A stretch of 20,098 bases of DNA from Dehalococcoidia bacterium UBA6495 (GTDB lineage Bacteria > Chloroflexota > Dehalococcoidia > Lucifugimonadales > UBA826): contig DJMH01000030.1 in the NCBI GenBank assembly GCA_002435305.1, positions 1 to 20,098 on the forward strand, read 5' to 3'. A program made the translations under genes and the position numbers. The notes below the pieces were generated by a model, which saw only the letters and a program-made list of their open reading frames with translations, had not been told where the DNA came from and searched no databases. Position 1 is the stretch's first letter. Every line of letters starts with the position of its first letter. Positions 13,948-20,098 of the stretch are shown piece by piece.

Positions 13948-15087
13948 ATGCCTGATGACTCCTTTGATAATCCGGGTTCTTTAGACGAACCTATTTTAAC
14001 TCCCAAAGAAATCGACAAATATATGGAATATTTGTCGGATTACGGTAAGGAAATTTTCTTTGTTGAGGAAGAAATAATTGTTGACTACGGCGATATCACC
14101 ACCAGTATCGATTTGCTTATCTCAGGGGAGGCAATGGTAGAAATCCCTGTTAATGACAAATGGATACCAGTAGCATGGATCAAGTCCGGGTCGGTAATTG
14201 GAGAGATTGCATTCTTGGATTCCTATCCCAGGACGGCCCGTGTGATAGCTCGGACATCTTGCAGGTTATTCCGGGTAGATAGAGCGGCTTTCACAGAGTT
14301 ATCAGAACGGGACCCAGATAAGGCTCTCGAGTTCATTTCCAGGATATCTCGAATCATGGCGTACAGATTAAGAAGAATCGAGCAGTTCGATGCCGTTGAG
14401 CAAGGCAGGGACGATATGCGAAAAGAATTAGCTGCCGATCTGCATGATCAGACAATGAGTGAATTGAGTGCTATTTTAATGCACCTAGGGTTATTGAAAT
14501 TAACACTAGACGGACACGAAGAGAGCGCCCCCGATATTGAAGATCTAGTAGCCATGGTGAAAAGTGCTGACGTCAATCTAAGACAGCTAGTGAGAGAGAA
14601 AGGCCATGACGATCTTACTGTAGTGGGATTGGAAGAATCACTTCGAATCTTTTTTGAAGGGCTTGAAAATGAGGAAGTGCCCTTTTCAATAGAAATAACA
14701 TATACCTCAAACCAAATTGATCAAGGTGGATTACCCGGGCCAATAGCTAGGGATCTTTATCAAATTATTAGACAGTCGGTTCTAAATTCGGTGGAGCACT
14801 CTAACTCTGAAATAATACAGGTAGAGATTTTGTGGAACCAGGAAGGCATATCGTTTTCTGTAAAAGACAATGGTGTCGGGTTTAGCCAATCAAACATAAC
14901 TAATGTGCCTGAGACCGGTCATTTTGGGTTGCTTAATTTAAAACTTAGGACAGAGAGAGTGGGTGGATATGTCGATATTATTTCGGTAGAAGGAAAAGGG
15001 ACAAGGGTGGTTGGGAGTATACCAATAACAAGAAGAATTTCCGAAAATATCGAACCTCATACAATTCAATATAGCCTGAGCGCATAG
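13948..15087 (+). CDS. Histidine kinase (HisKA_3/NarX type) with N-terminal cyclic-nucleotide-binding domain
   Basis: The 379-residue soluble protein has a CAP-type cNMP-binding domain (about 20-140). The phosphate-binding cassette GEIAFLDSYPRTA retains the Glu and Arg that hold the cyclic phosphate. A HisKA_3 dimerisation domain follows, with the phospho-accepting H166 in LAADLHDQ. The HATPase domain contains the N box (N280), G1 box DNGVGF (D307, G309, G311) and GHFGLLNLKLR. No transmembrane helix is seen, so it senses an internal ligand, probably cAMP, cGMP or a related nucleotide. Some homologous domains bind nothing. It is the last gene of the archaellum series. The NarL-type kinase class fits the regulator just upstream and the canonical one at 17555-18208 as possible partners. 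Confidence 0.88.
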   Translation: MPDDSFDNPGSLDEPILTPKEIDKYMEYLSDYGKEIFFVEEEIIVDYGDITTSIDLLISGEAMVEIPVNDKWIPVAWIKSGSVIGEIAFLDSYPRTARVIARTSCRLFRVDRAAFTELSERDPDKALEFISRISRIMAYRLRRIEQFDAVEQGRDDMRKELAADLHDQTMSELSAILMHLGLLKLTLDGHEESAPDIEDLVAMVKSADVNLRQLVREKGHDDLTVVGLEESLRIFFEGLENEEVPFSIEITYTSNQIDQGGLPGPIARDLYQIIRQSVLNSVEHSNSEIIQVEILWNQEGISFSVKDNGVGFSQSNITNVPETGHFGLLNLKLRTERVGGYVDIISVEGKGTRVVGSIPITRRISENIEPHTIQYSLSA

Positions 15088-15091
15088 CCTT

Positions 15092-15631
15092 CTAGATTTG
15101 CTGTGCAATCAAGATTGAAATCATAGTCCCTACAGAAAGAGACGGGGCTAATGGTGACATTGAGGCTATTTTTCGAGAGTATTGGGTCACAGCCTGTCTT
15201 AATATAAAAATCAATAAACCCAAAAACAAGCTGGCGAAGCATACGGGAAATCCACTGATGCACCCTATCAGCAATGCTAATTTCACATCCCCACCACCTA
15301 ATTGCGTTTTGGGTATGTAGTAGCAAGTTGCAAATATTATTCCTGTAACCAAACTTCCTGCGAGAGGGGTCACCCACCATGTTCCGGTAACCGGAAGTTC
15401 AAAAATACCTGGGGCTAGGTAACTCAATATAAATACGATTGGTATAGGGAAAAGAGTGAACTTGTTTGGGACTTTGTGATTTGTATGGTCCAGAATCGCT
15501 ATCAGTGATAGAAGAGCGCAAAATGAACATAAAATGCCGGACTGGATTAGGTTCTTGCCGGCCCACAGACTACACGCACAGAAGACCAAGATTGATATTG
15601 AAGCGAGTGAAATGGCAGGTTTTGAGGACAA
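15092..15631 (-). CDS. Prepilin/prearchaellin peptidase (A24 family)
   Basis: This 179-residue membrane protein has about five or six hydrophobic segments and both catalytic aspartates of the A24 aspartic peptidases. D48 lies in ILDHTNHKVPNK, and D115 in the GGGDVKL form of the GxGD motif. The N-terminal cysteine-rich methyltransferase domain of PilD is absent, so it is the short type, as in FlaK/PibD (ArlK) and many bacterial TadV/CpaA enzymes. It very probably removes the class III leader of the archaellin encoded at 5656. It could also process other pilins elsewhere in the genome. The start is TTG with only a weak ribosome-binding site, 11 bases after the TPR gene. Its stop lies four bases from the convergent kinase stop. 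Confidence 0.85.
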   Translation of the reverse strand: MSSKPAISLASISILVFCACSLWAGKNLIQSGILCSFCALLSLIAILDHTNHKVPNKFTLFPIPIVFILSYLAPGIFELPVTGTWWVTPLAGSLVTGIIFATCYYIPKTQLGGGDVKLALLIGCISGFPVCFASLFLGLLIFILRQAVTQYSRKIASMSPLAPSLSVGTMISILIAQQI

Positions 15632-15642
15632 AATAAGGGAAG

Positions 15643-16569
15643 TCAGCCTTTTCTTAACGCTATAAGACGGTCTTCGATGTCTATCCGTTTATATCCTAAG
15701 GATTCGGCAACTTCAAAATCCAAGTCTGCAGCTGCAAGGGCTCCCATTTGTACTTTTGCAATTCCTCTAACGACATATGCTTCAGGAAGTTGAGGATTTA
15801 ATTCTACCGCTACGGTACTCTCGCTTATGCTTTTGTTGAAGTCGCGCATGTAGTTATAGGCCACGGCTCTATTGCAATATCCATACGAATTAGGTTCTAT
15901 AGTCAGGGCTTTGTCAAAATCAGTTAAGGCCGCCTCTATTTGCCTGATTTCCATATAAATAACCCCTCGATTGTTATAGGTGGCCGCAAAGTTATTATGA
16001 AGACTCAGGGCAGTGTTGTAATCTTGCAAGGCCGAGTGAAAATCTTTCATTTTTCTATTTGCCATGCCTCTTGCATTATATGCACCGGCAAAGGTCGGAT
16101 TGATGATAATAGCGTTGGTGTAGTCTTTTATGGCGGACTGAAAATCGCCATGCTTCATGTGAACATGACCCGTTTCCAATAACATTTTTTCTTGGCTGTT
16201 TTCTGGTATGGGCAAAACCTGTTTCGGATTATTGATTTCGCGGGTTCGATCTAGATTATCAGCCAACGAAGTGATATTGATATTACGTGAATTTTGAGGT
16301 CCCGATACTGATAACCCATGGCTTTCGACGATTGCTATTGCAGCTTTTATTAATTCACTGTTGTTATCAGTTGTATTTAGGGCCGTAGAGGTATTGGTTT
16401 TTTCTGAAGAACTGTTTATCTTATCTAAAAGTTCTTTTGTTGATGTACGTTCGTTTATTTTGCCGAACGTCCAAACTACAAATACAATGGCTGCAACCGT
16501 GCTGGATACTATGAAGCCAGATAAAACGAATATAATTACGTCTAATATGGTCGATATACTAGAAAACAT
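15643..16569 (-). CDS. Membrane-anchored TPR-repeat protein
   Basis: The 308-residue protein starts with one long hydrophobic helix (about 8-32), so it is anchored by its N-terminus. A Ser/Asn/Thr-rich linker to about residue 125 follows. Then come about four to five tetratricopeptide repeats (about 130-290) with the usual spacing: GDFQSAIKDYTNAI, KDFHSALQDYNTAL, RQIEAALTDFDKAL and RDFNKSISESTVAV. TPR arrays are binding scaffolds, so no enzymatic role is expected. It forms a two-gene minus-strand operon with the prepilin peptidase (11-base gap), which hints at a role in assembly of the filament system, comparable to pilotin-like TPR proteins. It diverges from the phosphatase gene. Confidence 0.8.
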   Translation of the reverse strand: MFSSISTILDVIIFVLSGFIVSSTVAAIVFVVWTFGKINERTSTKELLDKINSSSEKTNTSTALNTTDNNSELIKAAIAIVESHGLSVSGPQNSRNINITSLADNLDRTREINNPKQVLPIPENSQEKMLLETGHVHMKHGDFQSAIKDYTNAIIINPTFAGAYNARGMANRKMKDFHSALQDYNTALSLHNNFAATYNNRGVIYMEIRQIEAALTDFDKALTIEPNSYGYCNRAVAYNYMRDFNKSISESTVAVELNPQLPEAYVVRGIAKVQMGALAAADLDFEVAESLGYKRIDIEDRLIALRKG

Positions 16570-16654
16570 TAACCAAATGGACCTATATCAATAACCGCTT
16601 AGTGAAATTCCACTGGTTGAATTATAACAATCTATGTGTCTCCATGGTTCTCCT

Positions 16655-16670
16655 TTTACAAACTTGTAAA
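16655..16670. promoter_or_regulatory. Perfect 7-bp inverted repeat (operator candidate) before the phosphatase gene
   Basis: TTTACAA (16655-16661) and TTGTAAA (16664-16670) are exact inverted repeats with a two-base spacer, ending 17 bases before the ATG at 16688. The size and spacing suit a dimeric repressor. It lies in the 118-base divergent region shared with the TPR/peptidase operon. Confidence 0.5.
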
Positions 16671-16687
16671 TGTTGTAGAGAAAAAAT

Positions 16688-17542
16688 ATGAAAAGAGTCG
16701 TTGGATATTATTCTATAGAATTGGGGGCTGGTTCTGACGTGGGGTCTGTCAGGGAACAGAATGAGGATGCGTATCATACATTGCTGGGTACCGGGTCTCA
16801 GGATGAGCTTTTTGATGCTCTTTTGATTGTAGCTGACGGAATGGGAGGTCATGCTGCCGGAGAGGTAGCCAGTGAAATGGCCGTGACTAATTTGCCCAAA
16901 CATTTAGTGGAGGCTTTGTCTTCTGACCAAAATGACGAAGATATTGAAAATGTCCTGAGTGAATGTGTGGTGAAAACCAATATGGATATCTTTGAAAAAT
17001 CGAAAGAAGAGGATACGAGAGGTATGGGAACTACTCTTACTGCAGGTGTAGTGGTGCAAAATCGGTTTTTTTATGCTCATGTGGGTGATAGTAGAGGGTA
17101 TCTCTTGAGAGAAAATTCTTTCGAGCAATTCACAACGGATCATAGTTGGGTAGCTGAACAAGTTGCTTTGGGGATCCTTACTGAGGAGCAGGCAGAAAAT
17201 CACCCTCGAAGAAATATAATCACAAGGGCTATGGGATTAGATTCCAGTGTTGAAGTTGATTCAGGGTTCATAGAGCTTGAATTATCAGATCAGATATTGC
17301 TGTGTTCCGATGGTCTTCATGGATTGGTGAAGGCCGAGGAAATGATGGGGGTTTGTGCAGAGGAAGAGCCTGAGGATGCTTTTCAATCACTCATTGATAT
17401 GGCTAACTCCAGAGGAGGACATGACAATATTACGGTGGTGGTCGCTAAGATAGGGCAAGGTGGTAATTATGGTTCCCATTCAACCCAAGGCGACGGAATC
17501 AGGTCAGTGCTGGGCAATATCAAGAATTTATTCTCAGATTAG
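16688..17542 (+). CDS. PP2C-family Ser/Thr protein phosphatase
   Basis: The 284-residue protein has the full set of bacterial PP2C (Stp/PrpC) motifs in order. These are GSVREQNEDAY (19-29), VADGMGGHAAGE (48 onward, with D50 and G51 for metal binding), GMGTTLTAGVV, HVGDSRGYLLR, TTDHSWVAEQV, HPRRNIITRAMG, LLCSDGLHGLV and GGHDNITVVV. It therefore removes phosphate from Ser/Thr using two or three Mn/Mg ions. No membrane segment is present. The likely partner kinase is the membrane Ser/Thr kinase at 18491, separated by one convergent regulator gene. The Shine-Dalgarno is weak (GAGA about eight bases upstream). Control by the inverted repeat at 16655-16670 is possible. Confidence 0.92.
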   Translation: MKRVVGYYSIELGAGSDVGSVREQNEDAYHTLLGTGSQDELFDALLIVADGMGGHAAGEVASEMAVTNLPKHLVEALSSDQNDEDIENVLSECVVKTNMDIFEKSKEEDTRGMGTTLTAGVVVQNRFFYAHVGDSRGYLLRENSFEQFTTDHSWVAEQVALGILTEEQAENHPRRNIITRAMGLDSSVEVDSGFIELELSDQILLCSDGLHGLVKAEEMMGVCAEEEPEDAFQSLIDMANSRGGHDNITVVVAKIGQGGNYGSHSTQGDGIRSVLGNIKNLFSD

Positions 17543-17554
17543 CTTGGTAGGTTA

Positions 17555-18208
17555 TTAGATTGGTTCTGATACTGCCTGGAGGACAGCTTCTGTCCGGGAA
17601 GAGACACCTAATTTTGAAAATATTCTGTTGAAGTGACCTTCGACTGTTCGTACGCTTATCCCCATCTCATCCGATATTTCCCTGTTTCTGAGGCCATCGC
17701 AGGCTAATTTAAGGGTTTCTTTTTCTCTTATTGTGAGGGAGGAAATTCCCATTGTGGCACTAGATCTAGAATTTCGTTCTCTCCATGTTTTGGCTACTAA
17801 GCTTGCTACCTCTGGATCGAGTACTACTTCGCCTTCATAGACAGCGATTACTGATTTTATAAGAGAGTTCGGGTCGATAGCCTTTAGTATGTAACCGTGG
17901 GCGCCTTCTGAGATTGCCTCAAGAATGTAATCTGGGTTGTCGTAATTGGTAAGTATAAGAGATTTGGTTTGGAGCCCTGCAGCGTTAATTGATTTAATGA
18001 TTTCTATACCTGTCATAGTAGGCATTCGTATATCAAGTAAAGCGACGTCGGGGACCATATCTTTGATTAACAGCCAAGCCTCGTCTCCACTTTCAGCTTC
18101 CCCTATTACTTCGATTCGGTCAGAAGTTCCCAAAATACGAGTGATTCCCTGACGAACTACTGCATGATCGTCAGCCACGATTACCTTTATAGTTGAGTCT
18201 TGTGTCAT
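17555..18208 (-). CDS. NarL/FixJ-family response regulator (canonical)
   Basis: The 217-residue protein is a standard NarL-type regulator. The receiver has D13/D14, acceptor D59 (LLDIRMP), T87 and K109. The LuxR-type helix-turn-helix (about 153-210) is intact, with LTIREKETLKL, NREISDEMGISVRTVEGHF and KLGVSSRTEAV. It should bind DNA as a dimer when phosphorylated. No kinase gene is adjacent. The nearest suitable HisKA_3 kinase is the cNMP-domain kinase at 13948-15087. An AGGG site lies shortly before the ATG. The gene converges on the phosphatase (12-base gap) and diverges from the Ser/Thr kinase over a 282-base region with several repeats that may be its targets. Confidence 0.92.
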   Translation of the reverse strand: MTQDSTIKVIVADDHAVVRQGITRILGTSDRIEVIGEAESGDEAWLLIKDMVPDVALLDIRMPTMTGIEIIKSINAAGLQTKSLILTNYDNPDYILEAISEGAHGYILKAIDPNSLIKSVIAVYEGEVVLDPEVASLVAKTWRERNSRSSATMGISSLTIREKETLKLACDGLRNREISDEMGISVRTVEGHFNRIFSKLGVSSRTEAVLQAVSEPI

Positions 18209-18323
18209 GGTTCTACCCTTATTAGGGAGTTTACAGTTTAACTTACTCGAAAATCCTCACATTTTTTTCTAATTCTATAAAATTTAACCTAAATATTTGC
18301 CTGGGTTGCCGATGTCAGCGATA

Positions 18324-18354
18324 ATTAGGTGTAAATACTTGTATATATTAGGTG
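18324..18354. repeat. Direct repeat ATTAGGTG x2 in the divergent regulator/kinase region
   Basis: ATTAGGTG occurs at 18324-18331 and 18347-18354, 23 bases apart from start to start, about two helical turns. It lies about 115 bases upstream of the regulator start and 137 bases upstream of the kinase start, and could be a pair of regulator-binding half-sites. Confidence 0.35.
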
Positions 18355-18382
18355 CGCATACCCGTGAAATATAGTTATTAAT

Positions 18383-18401
18383 ATGGTGTACTTTACATCA
18401 T
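18383..18401. promoter_or_regulatory. Imperfect inverted repeat upstream of the Ser/Thr kinase gene
   Basis: ATGGTGTA (18383-18390) and TACATCAT (18394-18401) pair over eight positions with one G-T, around three bases. NarL-type regulators often bind heptamer inverted repeats, so autoregulation by the divergent regulator is conceivable. The rest of the 282-base region is AT-rich with no gene and no certain promoter. Confidence 0.3.
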
Positions 18402-18490
18402 AATTACTAGTGATATCGAGGGAAGTGTCAATATATCCTTATATGGCATACAAATAAGCAAAATAAATGTAAGAGCTTGACTATAAGAAA

Positions 18491-20098
18491 ATGGATTTAA
18501 AAGAAATAGGCGGATATCAAGTCATTGAAATGGTCGGTGAGGGTGGCCAGGGTTCTGTTTATCGTGCCCAGGATGCATCAACTGGACAAATAGTTGCTAT
18601 CAAAGTTCTATCTCGCTCAGCATCGGACGGGGAATTTCTAGATAGGTTTCAACGTGAAGCCTCAATCATGGCGACACTTCGACACCCTAATGTTGTTGAA
18701 GTTTATGACCATGGTGAAGAGGACGGCCAGCATTACATCGTAACTGAGTTTGTGACAGAAAACCTTGAAAGGATACTGGAAAGGGGAGGAACCTTACCTC
18801 TTCAGAGGGCTATCACAGTTGTTCAGCAAATCGCTTCCGCCCTTCAGATTTCCCACAACGCAGGGATAACCCACCGGGACATAAAGCCTGCGAATGTACT
18901 GTTGAATGACGCAGGGGACGTAAAACTAACTGATTTCGGTATAGCCTCAGCCGAACAATTAGATTCAATGACCAGTGAGAACACTACTGTTGGTACACCT
19001 TTGTATATGTCCCCAGAACAAATACAAGGCTCCGACGCTATAGATGGTAGGTCAGACTTATACTCATTAGGATGCCTGTTGTATGAAGTCTTAACTGGAG
19101 CAACACCTTTTCCAGGTAAAAGTACCTTTGAGATTTTTAATGGGCATATAAATGATGCTCATGTTCCTATAGCTAATCATATGGATGAATTTCCAGAACA
19201 GCTGGAAGATTTGTTGACCAAATCGTTGACCAAAGATAGAGATCAGCGCTACCAGACAGCTGATGAAATGATCAATGATTTAGAAGAAATCAATACTATA
19301 TTAGCTGAAGGACCTCAAGACGTGGCGCGTACTAGAGTTATGCCCAAGGTTCTGGCCACACAGGTGATCGATAAACCAAACACAACTGGCAGTAGTACTA
19401 CCGGGGGTGGAGGGATGCCTAAATGGTTAATGCCTGCGGGAGCCATTGTTGCTCTGTTGGTAATAATTGGAGGCGGAGCTTTCTTCTTTATGGGCCAAGA
19501 CTCTGGCGCTGTTGGATTGGCGACAGGTATCGCAGCTGATATATCGGGAGAAAATTGGGCCTCAGGCATAATTGCTAACCCTGACGGTATTCAACAGGCA
19601 GCGTCTGATTTGTCGGCAGCGTACGGTCAAGACCCGGTAAGTGCGGTTGCAGGAATAAATCGATTGGATGATTTGGACCCCATGTTTGCAGCTTCTGTGA
19701 TAATGGGTATTCACTCGCAAAATCAGTCGCAAGCGGCGCAAATTCTTTTCTCAATAGCGGATGCAGATGAATTGCGACTCGAAGGACATTTGGCCAGACT
19801 TACAGAAACGGATCCCATCCACGCCGGTGAAATTCTAGTTTCTCTGATAAATGAAAACGTGACTGAAGTAGCCAGTCTCATGGAAGACGTAATTGAGGGA
19901 GACAACGGGCAAATTCTTCAAGCCATGTTTGTGGAAGCTGCCATGAATGATGATTTGGCAATAGCACAATTGGTTAACGAGGCCGCACTGACGCCTGGTG
20001 CTGAGCAATCCATCGCGAAGGCACTTATCTCCATCGCAAATGCTGATATCGAAATTGCTGCTGATATTCTGGGTGGTACGAACACTGGTTCCTCTTCG
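18491..20098 (+). CDS. Transmembrane Hanks-type Ser/Thr protein kinase, 3' end cut by the window
   Basis: The reading frame is open from ATG 18491 to the window edge (536 codons, no stop). The kinase domain (about 8-270) is complete: glycine loop GEGGQGSVY (16-24), K38 (VAIK), E56, catalytic HRDIKPAN (128-135) with D130, DFG (148-150), and the activation-segment end GTPLYMSPEQ. A juxtamembrane linker and one transmembrane helix (about 312-334) follow, then an external region of at least 200 residues. That region is made of roughly 30-residue helical repeats (DLDPMFAASVI, ETDPIHAGEIL, NDDLAIAQLV) rather than PASTA domains. The protein probably senses an outside signal and phosphorylates cytoplasmic Ser/Thr targets. 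The PP2C phosphatase nearby is the probable antagonist. Confidence 0.92.
   Translation, partial: MDLKEIGGYQVIEMVGEGGQGSVYRAQDASTGQIVAIKVLSRSASDGEFLDRFQREASIMATLRHPNVVEVYDHGEEDGQHYIVTEFVTENLERILERGGTLPLQRAITVVQQIASALQISHNAGITHRDIKPANVLLNDAGDVKLTDFGIASAEQLDSMTSENTTVGTPLYMSPEQIQGSDAIDGRSDLYSLGCLLYEVLTGATPFPGKSTFEIFNGHINDAHVPIANHMDEFPEQLEDLLTKSLTKDRDQRYQTADEMINDLEEINTILAEGPQDVARTRVMPKVLATQVIDKPNTTGSSTTGGGGMPKWLMPAGAIVALLVIIGGGAFFFMGQDSGAVGLATGIAADISGENWASGIIANPDGIQQAASDLSAAYGQDPVSAVAGINRLDDLDPMFAASVIMGIHSQNQSQAAQILFSIADADELRLEGHLARLTETDPIHAGEILVSLINENVTEVASLMEDVIEGDNGQILQAMFVEAAMNDDLAIAQLVNEAALTPGAEQSIAKALISIANADIEIAADILGGTNTGSSS

Noticed and set aside
16622..17203. Minus-strand open frames across the PP2C gene
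   Set aside because: They are antisense to a gene with all the PP2C motifs and show no recognisable protein features.
18209..18490. Small RNA or CRISPR in the long intergenic region
   Set aside because: Only two short repeats are present, with no regular repeat-spacer pattern and no strong terminator hairpin.

Overview
The window is AT-leaning, densely packed DNA that looks bacterial. It has NarL-type response regulators, a HisKA_3-type histidine kinase, a Hanks-type Ser/Thr kinase with a PP2C phosphatase, a tRNA with an encoded CCA end, Shine-Dalgarno sites and a perfect TATAAT box. Its centrepiece is nevertheless an archaeal machine: a nearly complete archaellum (archaeal flagellum) operon. 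Archaella in bacteria are, as far as I recall, known from Chloroflexota, and a marine-type Chloroflexota (Dehalococcoidia/SAR202-like) is my best guess at the host. That placement is an inference; no phylogenetic marker was compared.

Left flank (1-4585): tRNA-Glu(CTC), then a two-gene unit (zinc-ribbon SAM methyltransferase and fold-type I aminotransferase). A convergent gene encodes a cobalamin-binding BtuF-like protein without a signal peptide. A divergent FMN-dependent alpha-hydroxy-acid oxidase follows, then a small minus-strand protein resembling a receiver domain whose acidic pocket is lost. These genes are mostly metabolic and show no link to the archaellum, except possibly the pseudo-receiver.

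Core (4676-15087): one tightly spaced plus-strand series. It begins with a polytopic membrane protein (possibly SpoIIM-like). A leader with a perfect -10 box and two mutually exclusive hairpins precedes the archaellin ArlB. Next come an ArlC/D/E-like coiled-coil protein, ArlG, an oversized ArlF, ArlH (KaiC-like ATPase), ArlI (motor ATPase) and ArlJ (membrane platform). The series continues into an acidic protein of unknown function, a response regulator whose LuxR-type output domain looks degenerate, and a histidine kinase fused to a cyclic-nucleotide-binding domain. ArlB polymerises into the filament, ArlI/J/H form the motor, and ArlF/G are the likely stator. The last three genes are the likely adaptor and control layer.

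Right flank (15092-20098): a minus-strand pair converges on the kinase, made of a prepilin peptidase able to process the archaellin and a membrane-anchored TPR protein. Next are a PP2C phosphatase preceded by a perfect 7-bp inverted repeat, a canonical NarL-type response regulator on the minus strand, and a transmembrane Ser/Thr kinase whose external helical-repeat domain runs off the window. No Che-type chemotaxis gene is visible. The arrangement suggests that this archaellum is governed by cyclic-nucleotide-responsive two-component signalling and reversible Ser/Thr phosphorylation. The latter loosely parallels the Arn kinase/phosphatase control of archaella in Sulfolobus.
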